Origin: Vulcanisaeta sp. JCM 14467 | GTDB lineage: Archaea > Thermoproteota > Thermoprotei > Thermoproteales > Thermocladiaceae | Reading direction: 5' to 3' | Length of the DNA stretch: 64,000 nt | Assembly: GCF_001316245.1 (NCBI RefSeq) | Contig: NZ_BBDM01000013.1 | Coordinates: 17,344-81,343 of the forward strand | Shown: one piece after another, positions 50,098 through 60,559 of the stretch | Numbering within the stretch: position 1 is the first letter of the stretch | Layout of the letters: each line of letters opens with the position of its first letter | The notes under the pieces: model-generated | What the model was told of the DNA's origin: nothing | Seen by the model: the letters and a program-made list of their open reading frames with translations, nothing else | The model's database searches: none | Translations under genes and position numbers: made by a program

Positions 50098-50847
50098 GCC
50101 GTGAGTGGTGGGATGTGGTCGTGGAATTACGAGGAGATGGTCGACCTAAAGCCTGACCTAGTGATAGAGTGGAGTTACGGCGTCCAAACCGTGAGGAGTA
50201 AGCTCGCCCCGTTAGGCATTCCAGTGATTGGTTATGGACCGCAGGACAACCTGACATCACTCATATACTTCCTCGGGCTGATTACCAACCACACCAACGG
50301 TGCCTTGAGGCTCATAAACTTCATCAATGATGTGCACCAGGTGTTGATTGGGGGCTTGAGCCACGTCTCTAGTAGGTATAGGGCGTACGTGATCTTTGAC
50401 TATGAGTACAGTCTGTGGTTTACGTCAGGCCCGTCGGGAGACCCTTACTGGGCCGTTGTTAATGCCGGTTTACAGCCGTGCTTCAACAAGTCGATGCAGG
50501 TTGAGCCTGGCGCCGTGCTTCAGTGTGATCCTGACGTTATCGTTGCCGTGACGTGGAACTTAAACCCGCGCTCGCCTAATGCCACGGCTTACTGCGAGGC
50601 AATAATCAACTCAATAAGGAGTAACCCCGTGCTTAACGCCACCAACGCCGTTAGGTATGGAAGGATAATCGTGATACCAGGCTACCTGACCGAGGGCCCA
50701 CCGCAGGTGGTAGTTTCGCTATACATAGCGAGCCAGGTATACCCAAGCGCCTTCAGGGGTGTTAACGCGACGCAGTACCTGGATCAGTACTTCGAGGATT
50801 TCCTGAGGACTGCCGAGCCGGGTGGTGTATGGTGGTGCAGTGGGTGA
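50095..50847 (+). CDS. btuF: BtuF-type corrinoid-binding protein, N-terminus missing
   Basis: About 250 residues matching the second part of a periplasmic binding protein: PAVSGGMWSWNYEEMVDLKP, DLVIEWSYGVQTVRSKL, then LGIPVIGYGPQDNLTSLIYF and an end rich in Asn-x-Thr/Ser sites. Typical BtuF proteins have a signal peptide and about 70-90 residues before the NYEEM block; none is present here and no membrane anchor can be seen. An ATG at 50092 is available but would yield a protein that cannot be exported. See the junction with cbiZ. Overlaps btuC by 19 bases. Confidence 0.8.
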   Translation, partial: PAVSGGMWSWNYEEMVDLKPDLVIEWSYGVQTVRSKLAPLGIPVIGYGPQDNLTSLIYFLGLITNHTNGALRLINFINDVHQVLIGGLSHVSSRYRAYVIFDYEYSLWFTSGPSGDPYWAVVNAGLQPCFNKSMQVEPGAVLQCDPDVIVAVTWNLNPRSPNATAYCEAIINSIRSNPVLNATNAVRYGRIIVIPGYLTEGPPQVVVSLYIASQVYPSAFRGVNATQYLDQYFEDFLRTAEPGGVWWCSG

Positions 50848-51879
50848 GGTGGGGATTAATGGTGGTTAGTGGTTTGGCGCTGCTCCCGTTGGTGATCCTC
50901 GACATGGTGATTGGGTCCTACAGGGTCAGCCCCATGGTAGTTTTGAAGGCGTTGGTTGACGGCATAGACCCCGTGTTCAACGTCCCTCACGACGCATACC
51001 TGGTGGTGTGGCAGTTGAGGCTTCCCGAGGCCCTGGCATCGCTCATACTCGGCGCCTCGCTTGCGTCGGCTGGCGCTGTGCTGCAGGGTATTTTGAGGAA
51101 CCCACTCGCCTCGACCTACACCCTCGGCATCTCGGCCGCCGCGGGCTTCGGCGCTGCCGTGGCCATACTCCTCGGCGCCGGCTACGTGATTAGGTATTAC
51201 CTGCCGGTCATCACCGAGCCCTACCTAGTGGTTATTGGAGCGTTCATCGCCGCCTCATCGGCTGCGTTGCTCGTTTACTTCCTCTCCTTTATTAAGGGTG
51301 CGTCGCCAGTCACGATAATACTGGCGGGCGTCGCCGTGATGTTCGTGTTTAGCACGGGAACGTCGCTCATACAGTACCTCACTGGCAACCCAGATGTTAC
51401 CCACGCCATCGTCATGTGGATGCTCGGCAGCGTCACGAACGTAACCCTGAACTACATACCGTACATGGCGCTGTCCCTACTCGCAATACCCTACTACGTC
51501 CTGATTGCGTGGAGGTTGAACGCATTGAACCTGGGCGATGACGTGGCCCACAGCCTGGGCGTTAACGTTAGGAACACGAGCTAGCCGCAATGCTCGTGTC
51601 GGCGTTCCAGGCGGCTGCCGTGATAAGCTTCGTGGGGCTGGTGGGCTTTGTCGACCTGGTGATACCGAACATAGCCAGGATCCTGGTTGGCAGTGATAAT
51701 AGGTACTTGATACCTACCTCGCGCTCGTGGGCGCCGACGTCACGGTGCTGGCTGACGTGATTTCGAAGGCCCTGATTCCGCCGTACGTCGTACCAATAGG
51801 CATTGTACTGTCAATGATTGGCGCACCATACCTACTGGCCATCGTCATATCGAGGGGGACCCAGCATGACTATGGGTAA
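50829..51879 (+). CDS. btuC: BtuC-type corrinoid ABC transporter permease (two or more frameshifts)
   Basis: About 350 residues, nine or ten helices. Family blocks: WQLRLPEALASLILGASLAS, GAVLQGILRNPLASTYTLGI and SAAAGFGAAVAILL; later VISFVGLVGFVDLVIPNIAR. Shifts are needed near 51583 and 51710; the frame then ends ISRGTQHDYG at 51879, overlapping btuD. FecCD-type permeases move B12, heme or siderophores; the neighbours make B12 the likely cargo. Confidence 0.88.
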
Positions 51880-52629
51880 GGCGGTGCTTGAGGCGAGGGA
51901 TCTTAGGTGCGGTTATGTGTCGCCGGTGGTTAGGGGTGTGAGTATCGATGTTAGGGGTGGGGAGTTGGTGGTTTTGATGGGGCCCAATGGCGCGGGTAAG
52001 TCCACATTGATTAGGTGCATCCTGGGCATGGCGAGGGTGTTTAAGGGCTCGATCAGGGTAGATGGCAGGGATGTGTCGAGGATGAGTAGGCGTGAGGTTG
52101 CTAGCTCGTCTCATACGTGCCGCAGAACTACGCCGTTACATACCCAATCAGGGCTTTCGACATGGTCCTGCTGGGTAGGTTGCCGCACATGGGGTTTAGG
52201 CCGGGTAAGCTCGATGTTGAGGTTGCCCTCAATGCGATGAGGAGGCTCGGCATTGAGCACCTTGCCGATAGGGTGGTGAGTAGGTTAAGCGGTGGTGAGG
52301 CTCAGCTCGTTCACATTGCCAGGGCCATTGCCCAGGGAGGAATCTTAATGCTCCTTGACGAGCCCACGAGTAACCTAGACCTTAAGCACCAGGTCGTGGT
52401 TATGGAGGCCCTGACCAGGGTGGTACGTGAGGATGGGGTTGCGGCGTTGGTTGCGATGCATGATGTGAACCTAGCCCTTAAGTACGCGGATAGGGTCTAC
52501 GTAATGCGTAATGGCGAGGTAGTCGCAGAGCTGGATCCAGGCGATATTAGCCCAAGCATTATTGAGGAGGTGTATGGCGTTAAGGCCGCGGTTATCGAGC
52601 ATAACGGCAGGCCAGTGGTGATTGTGTGA
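51866..52629 (+). CDS. btuD: BtuD-type ABC transporter ATPase (one frameshift)
   Basis: About 254 residues. Walker A LMGPNGAGKSTLIRCILG, then after a shift near 52110 SYVPQNYAVTYPIRAFDMVL with the Q-loop, signature VSRLSGGEAQLVHIARAIAQ, Walker B GGILMLLDEPTSNLD and H-loop VAMHDVNLALKYADRVYVM. It energises BtuC. Start MTMGKAVLEARDL at 51866. Confidence 0.92.
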
Positions 52630-52669
52630 TGAATGATGTAATGCGAATTGGGCAGGCTGGGGTTGGACT

Positions 52670-54629
52670 ATGAGGAGGCGCGTTGTTTTTCCCTTCCCAG
52701 CCATAGTGGGGATGGAGAAGGCTAAGCTCGCCCTAATGGCCGTGGCTGTCAACCCCACGATTGGTGGTGTGTTGCTTAGGGGTGATAAGGGGACTGGCAA
52801 GACCACGTTGGTGAGGTCCTTCGCCGACGTCCTCCCTGAGATTGAGGTCGTCGCCGACTGCCCGTTCCAGTGCCATCCCAGGGATCCCCAGTTGATGTGC
52901 GACTCCTGCTATGCCAGGTATGAGAGGGGTGAGGAGCTACCCGTGGCTAGGAGGAGGATGCGTGTCGTGGACTTGCCCCTATCTATAACCGTGGATAGCT
53001 CGTGGGTACCTGGACATTAAGCGCGCCATTACTGAGGGCATTAGGGCGCTCCAGCCGGGGCTTTTGGCCGAGGCTAATAGGAATATCCTGTACATAGACG
53101 AGGTTAACCTCCTCGATGACTACATAGTCGATGTGCTCCTCGACGCCGCGGCGTATGGCTGGAACACAGTAGAACGTGAGGGTGTGTCGGTGAGACACCC
53201 CGCACGCTTCATCCTAGTGGCCTCCATGAACCCCGAGGAGGGTGAGCTTAGGCCCCAGCTCCTGGATCGCTTTGGCCTGGTTGTTGATGTTGAGGCGCCG
53301 CAGGACCCGGAGGTGAGGGCTGAGATTGTTAGGAGGGTTGAGGAGTTCAATAGGGATCCCGAGGGATTCTACAAGAGGTGGGAGCCCGAGGTAATTAAGT
53401 TGAGGGAGAGGATTGAGAGGGCCATGGAGTTGGTTAAGGATGTTGAGGTGCCCGATGACCTACTGCGGTTGTTGGCGGATACCGTGGTCAAGCTTGGCAT
53501 TAGGACTAGCCGCGCAGAGGTCGTGACCGTGAGGACGGCAAAGGCGTTGGCCGCGCTGGATGGGAGGATGAGGGTGACCATGGAGGACCTACAGAGGGCC
53601 ATGGAGCTAGCCCTACCCCATAGGCTGAGGGCGAGGCCGTTCGAGAAGCCCAGGGCATCCCTCCCACAGCAACAGCAGAATCAACAGCCCCAGCCGCAAC
53701 AGGCACCACGGCAAAACCCACAGCAACCCCAGGGAGGTAGGCAATCCGCCGAGCAGAGACAAGGTAAGCAGGGGAGTGGAGGGCTGAATGAGGCGCAGGG
53801 CCTGCAGCAATGGCAGGGTGGGCATGGAGACCTCAACGCCGGGAAGGAGGTGCACGGCCCCTCGGAGGTTAATGTCGCCGTGAAATTCACCAAGGGCCGC
53901 GCCACTGAGTCTAGGGGATTATCCTCCAGGGCCGCCGTGAGGAGGGTCGTGGGGATTCCCATGGGTGTTCCCTACATGTACCTCCCTGCGGATGGTAGGG
54001 AGCCTGGGGATGTCGATATCGTGGGGACCATAGTCACGGCAGCGCTCAGGGGCCACCTACCGAGAATAGGGCTGGACGACTTGACAGTACGTGTAAGGAG
54101 GGCGAGGGCGCCCAGGGTGTCGTTAATCCTCCTCGACGCCAGCGGTAGCATGAACTTCATGAGGAGGATTGAGGTGGCTAAGGGTATTGTCCAGAGGATT
54201 GCTGAGGAGTCCTACGTGAGGAGGAGCTACGTTGGGCTCATTAGCTTCAGGGGTGCGGGGGTTGATAGGGTGATAAACCCTACCCGCAATTATTGGCGGG
54301 TTATTGAGGAGTTGAGTGAATTACCCAGTGGAGGGGCTACGCCGTTGTCTGCGGCCCTCGCCTATGCCGTGGACCTAATTAAGGGGTTAAGACTTAGGTT
54401 GAGGGGTGATTACTGGGTTTACGTAATCACGGATGGGAAGGCTAACGTATCCCTTACGGGTGACGTGAGGTCCGAGATTGAGATATATATGAGTGAGTTA
54501 AGTAGGTTGGCGAGGATTGTGGTTTACGATGCGAGGCCCACGCTTATTTATGACCCATCCATGACGTACATGGATGTGTTAAGTAGGTACGCGGTGGATA
54601 CCGTGAGGTTGGGGTATGATGGGTTGTGA
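52670..54629 (+). CDS. ChlI-ChlD-like chelatase AAA+/vWA subunit (one frameshift)
   Basis: About 653 residues. AAA+ part: Walker [21 protein letters not shown], a cysteine group [20 protein letters not shown], then after a shift near 53005 Walker [21 protein letters not shown] and sensor [21 protein letters not shown] Gln/Pro-rich linker (53660-53850) follows, then a vWA domain with [34 protein letters not shown] and [11 protein letters not shown]. Such fused I-D subunits power Mg- or Co-chelatases; CobN in this cluster is the natural partner. Confidence 0.88.
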
Positions 54630-54854
54630 AGGCTGTATTCCTCGGGCTTGTTAAATGGCCTTGTCTCTAATGATGGTCGTGGGCTCACCACCTCATTGTG
54701 TGTTTCCTCACTGTGCCTTTGTCAGTTGCCTTTAGTGCCAGGTCCCTGGTGATTAGGCCGGATGCTCTTATGCCGTGGACCCTCCTGTGGTTTGAGAGAC
54801 GTTGGTCGTGTGTTTCCCTGGCCCTGGGTGGTTTTGTGCTTTTGTTTCAATAAA

Positions 54855-54882
54855 AGCTTAATAATAGGATAATAAGTAGGTT
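54855..54882 (+). promoter_or_regulatory. TATA box and degenerate operator before thiC
   Basis: GCTTAATAATA (54857-54867) followed by TAGGATAATAAGTAGG (54865-54880): the left half-site TAGGAT is intact, the right half differs. The ATG of thiC is at 54887. Whether it belongs to the TAGGAT regulon is open. Confidence 0.4.
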
Positions 54883-54886
54883 ATTG

Positions 54887-56186
54887 ATGGCTAGGACGTT
54901 GATTGAGGAGGTTAGGGAGGGTAGGGTGCCTGATGAGGTTAGGGTGGTGGCTAGGCGTGAGGGTGTTAATGAGGGTAGCTCGCCAGGAGGATTGCGGAGG
55001 GTAAGGCGATACTCATTAGGAATATTAAGTCGCCGGATAGGGTTGCCGCGGTTGGCCTTGGGTTGGCGACTAAGGTCAACGTCAACATTGGCACGTCGAG
55101 TGAGGTTGTTGACCTAAATGCTGAGCTTGAGAAGGTTAGGATTGCCAATAAGTGGGGTGACACGTTGATGGACCTGTCGACGGGTGGTGACCTTGATGAG
55201 GCGCGTAGGGCAGTCATTAGGGAGTCGAGACTTCCCGTGGGCACTGTGCTACTTACCAAGCTTCATAGACTCATTTAGGAGGAGGGGTGGCGGTGCCTAC
55301 TTCACGGAGGATGAGCTCTTCGGCGTTGTTGAGAGGCACTTGAGGGATGGTGTTGCCTTCATGACGATACACGCCGCCGTAACCAGGGAGTTGGCGATTA
55401 AGGCGCTTAGGAGTGATAGGGTCATACCCATTGTTTCCAGGGGTGGGGATATGCTCATTGGGTGGATGCTGCATAACAATGCCGAGAACCCGTTCTACGC
55501 CAGGTGGGATTACGTGCTCGAGTTGTTTAGGGAGTACGATGCCGTGATCTCGATAGGCGATGCCCTACGCCCTGGCGCCACGGCGGATAGCCACGATGAG
55601 TTCCACGTGGCTGAGTTGATCGAGGTTGCGAGACTTGTGAAGAGGGCTAGGAAGGTGGGTGTTCAGGTGATGGTTGAGGGGCCGGGCCACGTGCCGCTTA
55701 ACGAGATTGTGTGGGATGTGAAGTTAATGAAGAAGTTGACCAATGGCGCCCCGTACTACGTACTGGGCCCGCTACCCACCGACGTGGCTGCCCCATACGA
55801 CCACATAGCCGGCGCCATTGGGGCGGCGATCGCGGGCGCCGCGGGTGCGGATTTACTGTGCTACCTAACCCCTGCCGAGCACCTGGGCCTACCAACGCCG
55901 AGGCAGGTCGAGGAGGGTGTGATAGCCTTTAAGATAGCCGCCCACGTGGCTGATACGATAAAGCTCGGGAGGAGGGCTAGAGCCTGGGATGATGAGGTCA
56001 GTGGGTTTAGGGGTAAGCTACTGTGGAGGGAGATGATTTCCAAGTTGATAGATCGAGAGGGCCTGGGCCGTGTATACGCAGTACGGCGTGCCCAAGGTCA
56101 AAGGCTGCACCATGTGTGGTGGTTACTGCCCAATGCTCATGGTGATGCAGCAGGCGAGGGGCCTCAGGGGTGGTGCCGATGGGTGA
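54887..56186 (+). CDS. thiC: Phosphomethylpyrimidine synthase ThiC (three or more frameshifts)
   Basis: About 433 residues. ThiC is a radical-SAM enzyme turning aminoimidazole ribotide into the thiamine pyrimidine. Blocks: [101 protein letters not shown]. The iron-sulfur motif [10 protein letters not shown] lies at 56107-56136 in the frame restored after a shift near 56070. Other shifts are near 54985 and 55255. The stop overlaps the next gene's ATG. Confidence 0.93.
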
Positions 56187-56684
56187 GGCTTGGCTTTGGA
56201 GTACGTGGGTTAAGGCGGGTAGGTTGAAGGATGCCGACGTCGCCATAGTCGCTGCGTGCCTACCTTCGTGAATCCAAGGCTTTACCAGGAGGTCACTAGG
56301 GGTAAGGTGGTGCTTCTGGCTTGCCCTGAGAGGGAGCACCCTGCGTTGTATGGGAAGATTGCGAGTATGATTAGGTCGTCGAGGCCCAGGTCAATAACGG
56401 TTGTGTCCATCGATGGTAGTCCGCACTGCCTCCAGCTCCATGCCGCGGTTAATGAGGCTGAGTACATCCTTGGTGAGGCTGTGGAGAGGAGGCACTACGT
56501 GGTTATTGATGGGGAGAGGCTTGTCGAGGTTTCCCCGAACGCCGTGAGGGTTGCCAGGTACCTGCACCTGGTGGATAAGTTGATTAGGGGTGATCCAGGC
56601 ATCCTCGAGGAGTTGGGTAGGCACAGCCTTGAGTATAGGAGGGCGCTTGAGCTGGCTAGGAGGCAGGGATCGACACGGGATTAA
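56178..56684 (+). CDS. Uncharacterised protein coupled to ThiC, iron-sulfur-like (one frameshift)
   Basis: About 168 residues from the ATG at 56178 ([16 protein letters not shown]), overlapping the thiC stop. After a shift near 56268: [90 protein letters not shown]. Three conserved-looking cysteines (AACLP, LLACPE, SPHCLQ) suggest metal or iron-sulfur binding. I recall similar proteins beside thiC in Thermoproteales but know no function. Translational coupling suggests help to ThiC. Confidence 0.6.
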
Positions 56685-56699
56685 ATCGACGCGCTGCGT

Positions 56700-56752
56700 T
56701 GGTTATTAGTTAAAAAAATAAGTTTTATTATTGAATTTTAATTACGCTCTAC
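56700..56752. terminator. Bidirectional AT-rich terminator between convergent genes
   Basis: TTAAAAAAATAAGTTTTATT then ATTGAATTTTAATT: T-runs on both strands between the convergent ends of the ThiC unit and pdxT. Confidence 0.45.
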
Positions 56753-56760
56753 TCTCCAGG

Positions 56761-57364
56761 TCATTTCTTGACTAGGTTGATGAAGTGCTTATAGACCTTG
56801 GTGTCACCGGTTATTTCTGGGTGGAAGGTCAGTGCGATCATGTTCCTCTGGGTTGCCGAGACCCCGACCTTGCCAACCCTCGGGTGTTCTATGAACCCCG
56901 TTATCCTTGCGTCGCCCTCAGCCCCAACAATCGCTGGGGCCCTTATGAAGACTGCCTCGACCTCGCCAACATCCTCAATGCGGACCCTGGCTATGAAGCT
57001 ATCCCTCTGCCTCCCGAAGTAGTTCCTGACTACGGTGATGTCCATTAGGGCTAGTTGGTTGGTTAGTCTCGCCGACCACCCTGTCCGAGACCTTCCTCGC
57101 CAGGAGTATCGCGCCGGCGCATGTGCCCATGATTGGCATGCCGCCCCTGGACAGCTCCCTGACCGCGTTGATCAACCCACTGCGCACCATTAACCTCCCA
57201 ATCACCGTGGACTCGCCGCCAGGTATTACCAGGGCATCAACACCCCTCAAGTCGTTGGGCTCCTTAACCCTCACGGTCTCGACCCCCAACTCCCTAAGGA
57301 TTTGCTCATGCTCCAGGAAGTCCCCCTGCAGCGCGATGATCCCGACCCTGACCACGCTAATCAC
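56761..57364 (-). CDS. pdxT: PdxT glutaminase subunit of PLP synthase (one frameshift)
   Basis: About 201 residues. [36 protein letters not shown], then the nucleophile [14 protein letters not shown]; after a shift near 57050 [16 protein letters not shown] and the His-Glu pair [19 protein letters not shown]. It supplies ammonia to PdxS for pyridoxal phosphate. Overlaps the end of pdxS by eight bases. Confidence 0.93.
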
Positions 57365-58369
57365 CCCTGGTCTGCAGTAATTCCTCGGGCTTTAGCTTCC
57401 TAATGTCTATACCCATCATTGCCGACCTCTCCGAGACCATCTTCTGTGCCTCCACGACCGTCTCTGGGTCGTCGTAGAACGCAGTCGCCAGTACTATTGC
57501 CCTGGCCCTGGCCTCGGGGTCATTGCTCTTGAATATTCCTGAGCCCACGAAGACTCCATCGGCGCCAAGCCACATCATTAGGGCTGCGTCGGCCGGCGTG
57601 GCTATGCCACCGGCTGCGAAGTTCACGACGGGTAACCTACCGAGCCTTGCCGTGAGGAGTGCCAGCTCGTACGGTACATTGTTCTCCCTTGCATATAGCC
57701 ATATCGCCTCGTAATCCCCAGCCATGTAGTGCCCCCTGAGCATCGCTATGTCCCTGTTCACGAGCTTCATGTGCTTTACCGCCTCTGAGACATTCCCTGT
57801 ACCCGCCTCGCCCTTGGTCCTTATCATGGATGCACCCTCGTAAATCCTCCTCAGGGCCTCGGGCAGGTTCCTGGCCCCATTGACGAATGGGACCCTAAAC
57901 AACCACTTGTTTATGTGGGACTTCTCATCGACTGGCGTCAGGACTTCACTTTCGTCGATTAGGTCGACGCCGACCTCCTCGAGGAGCTTGGCCTCCTCGT
58001 AATGCCCAATCCTGCACTTGGCTGATACTGGTATCGTTATTGCGTTCATGACCGCCTCAATGACCTTTAAATCAGCCGTCCTGGCGACCCCTCCCGACGC
58101 CCTGACGTCGTATGGGAGTTTGTCAAGGACCATCACGCCCACGGCACCGGCATCCTCGGCTATCTGGCCTGCTCCTCATTCGTAACGTCCATTATAACCC
58201 CGCCCTTAAACATTGATATGAACCCATACTTAACAAGCGGTGCGCCCTCCCTGATGGGTATAACCTCCAAACCAGACTCCTTAGCCCTGTCCCTTAGCTC
58301 GAGTAGGCCGTAGATCAAGTCCCTAAGCCTCTCCAGGAACGCGTATGAGTCAACCAGCTTCATAGACAC
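57357..58369 (-). CDS. pdxS: PdxS pyridoxal 5'-phosphate synthase (one frameshift)
   Basis: About 337 residues. [20 protein letters not shown] then, after a shift near 58155, [21 protein letters not shown] with the substrate Lys, [36 protein letters not shown] with the second Lys, [19 protein letters not shown] and [20 protein letters not shown]. It makes PLP from ribose 5-phosphate, glyceraldehyde 3-phosphate and ammonia. Start GTG at 58369 or ATG at 58363. A TATA-like TATTAAACG on the minus strand lies about 40-50 bases upstream. Confidence 0.95.
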
Positions 58370-58576
58370 CAGGAAGGGCTGGCGGTGCAGTGTAGTTAAG
58401 CCTTGTTAAACGTTTAATAGGCGAGCCTAAATGCGCCTAAGCTCATGCCTAACCAATCATTGAATTGAGGCGCGTTGTCTCTAGTGCTCCTTACCCTTGG
58501 CCTGCACACTCCGTACTAGCCCGTGACCCTAAGGGTTTTAACTCCTCATTGTTTGTTGGTGTTGTGGATTTTGGGG

Positions 58577-58735
58577 GTGCGTGTTCCGCTTAATGTGTCT
58601 GGTGTTTGGTACCCTGTCTATTATGTGGATGCGTCGAGGTCTGGCTCTATAGGGCTTTCCATAACCCTTGAGTCCAGCGTAATCGTTAGGGGTAAAGCCA
58701 GCAGTGGGCCTAGGGTGTACCTAGTCTGTGGTTAG
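58577..58735 (+). pseudogene. N-terminal fragment of an archaeal pantoate kinase
   Basis: About 52 residues: VRVPLNVSGVWYPVYYVDAS, RSGSIGLSITLESSVIVRG. This is the start of a GHMP-type pantoate kinase (archaeal coenzyme A route), in which a V-P-x-x-V-S/T-G block and a D-x-x-R-S/T-GS-x-G block are conserved. The remaining roughly 230 residues, including the ATP-binding Gly loop, are absent; the frame stops at 58735. The DNA continues directly into the end of a ketopantoate reductase gene. Confidence 0.65.
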
Positions 58736-59003
58736 GGAGGGCGTTGGCGTCGTTGATAGGCTGGGCATTAGGCTGCCTAGTGACCCGTTTGGTGAGGTTT
58801 TGAGGGTTGCTGAGGCTACGAGGGATAATTACTCATCGATGCTTCAGGACATACTCAATCGTAGAAAGACTGAGGTGGATTACATAAATGGCGCCATTGT
58901 GCTTAGGGGTAGGGAGGTCGGTGTTGATGCGCCCGTTAATTACACGCTTTGGCTCCTGGTCAGGGCGTTGGAGGATGCCCTTATAAGTGGGATTTCTGTC
59001 CTA
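58731..59003 (+). pseudogene. panE: C-terminal fragment of ketopantoate reductase
   Basis: About 90 residues matching the catalytic C-terminal domain: VVDRLGIRLPSDPFGEVLRV, NYSSMLQDILNRRKTEVDYI, NGAIVLRGREVGVDAPVNYT. The S-S-M-L-Q-D and R-x-x-T-E-x-D-Y-I-N-G motifs are diagnostic. The Rossmann NADPH domain (about 190 residues) is missing. The exact end is uncertain: the frame runs to 59069, overlapping cobT by 59 bases, but a TAG one frame away near 59003 looks like the natural end. Confidence 0.7.
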
Positions 59004-59010
59004 GCTCGTG

Positions 59011-60095
59011 ATGAATGCCGTAGTGGTTCACCTGGGCGACTTCTCAAACCACCTGCAGGAGCTTGGTAGGGGCTTCCTATTCACATTGGTCATAGGCACT
59101 ACGGACACGAGCCTAATACCCGGCATAACAATTGCGGGCGCAAGGCCCGAGCTAACCCACTACACGCCTGCTGCGGATGCTGAGTATTTGGTGCTTGGTA
59201 GGTGCCGTGTTATACCGACGGTCCCCATGACGCCTGATGGTAAGCCGACGCCTGCGTTGATCACTAGGGCTGCGGTTAGGTTGGCTGGTGCTGGGGTCCT
59301 CGTTGTTAATGCTGGCGTTAGGGTTAGGCCCAGCATACCCGTGGTTGACCTTCAGGGGGAGGCTGGTAGGGACATTAGGACTGGGCGTGCGATTAGTCGT
59401 GACGTGGTTGATAGGGTTTTTGAGAATGGGTTGGTCCTTGGCGAGAACCTTGGTAGGGTGGGTAGGGCCTCGTGATTGGTGAGTCAATACCTGCCGGGAC
59501 CACGACCGCCATGGCATTCCTGGTGGCCATGGGCTACGACGCTTGGAATAGGATGTCAAGCTCATCACCCAGTAACCCGAGGGATTTGAAGGTAGCCGTT
59601 GTTAGGGAGGCGTTGAGGAGTGCTGGCATTAGTGGGTCGTTGGATGACCCGTTGGAGACTATTTCGAGGGTTGGGGATCCCGTGGTGTTGGCTGTTGGTG
59701 CGATTGCCATTGGGGCTGCTAGGCAGGGTGTTAGGGTTCTCCTTGCTGGTGGTACTCAGATGGCGGCTGTCCTGGCGTTTATTAAGCATGTGGATAGGGG
59801 TGTGTTGGGTAATGTGGCGATTGGGACTACGAGGTGGTTGGTGGGTGATAGGTCTGCGGACTTGGTGGGTCTCGTCAGGGAGATCGCCGAGGTGCCTGTG
59901 GCGTCTGTGAACCTGGACTTCAGTGACGTGCCTTACGATGGTTTGAGGGCTTTTGAGGAGGGTTTCGTGAAGGAGGGTGTTGGTGCTGGTGGTGCGTCTA
60001 TTGCTGCGATTGCGAGGGGCTTATCGATCGATCAATTGCGTGAGGCCATACTCAGTGATTACAAGGTGTTATTGAGGGGCCTTGGTGCTACCTAG
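59011..60095 (+). CDS. cobT: Archaeal CobT-type nicotinate-nucleotide phosphoribosyltransferase (one frameshift)
   Basis: About 361 residues. FLFTLVIGTTDTSLIPGITI, AGARPELTHYTPAADAEYLV, VPMTPDGKPTPALITRAAVR; after a shift near 59470 VIGESIPAGTTTAMAFLVAM and VRVLLAGGTQMAAVLAFIKH, all typical of archaeal CobT-like proteins. It activates the lower-ligand base of cobalamin (alpha-ribotide). It is separated from the main cobalamin units and has no TAGGAT operator. Confidence 0.85.
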
Positions 60096-60099
60096 GTGG

Positions 60100-60545
60100 T
60101 CATTATTTTAATGTTTATGTTCATTTAAGGTCTGGTTGGTTGGGTCCTTTGTTTTCCTTGTTTATGTTATGTTGGTGAGGTCGTGGTCTGTGTGGTGGGT
60201 ATGGTTTCTGGGGTGTTGTGTTTTAAATACTGGAACTATGGTTAGCGATGTTTTCCATTCTTTTTGGAATAGGGGTTTAGGAAGAATTTTGGGTTTTGAG
60301 GGTTCGTGTTGGAGTGGGTTATTAAGAAGGTCCTGTCCTTACCCATAGAGGGGTATAGGCTTAGGCTTAGGATCCTTAATGCCAGTGAGGGTTAATAAGC
60401 CAGGAGGCATTGTTAGCGACCTAGATAGTCTCGTAAGGTGGCAAGTACGGTATTGTTCATTTTAACGAGGAGAGTTCGCACTGGGTGTCCTCAGGGTGGA
60501 CCGTTAAGGAGGTGGAGCTTAAATAGGGCATTGATTAATGCTTAA
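60100..60545. other. Intergenic segment, no supported gene
   Basis: T/G-rich. A 29-codon reading at about 60307-60396 (VLEWVIKKVLSLPIEGYRLR...) has coding-like composition but no promoter or ribosome site; it may be the remnant of a gene. TTAATTTAGGAGG at 60541-60553 is the ribosome site of the next gene. Confidence 0.4.
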
Positions 60546-60559
60546 TTTAGGAGGTATTA

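Noticed and set aside
60136..60348. Hydrophobic plus-strand frame after cobT
   Set aside because: Trp/Cys/Val-rich composition from a T/G-rich intergenic stretch, no ribosome site or promoter.
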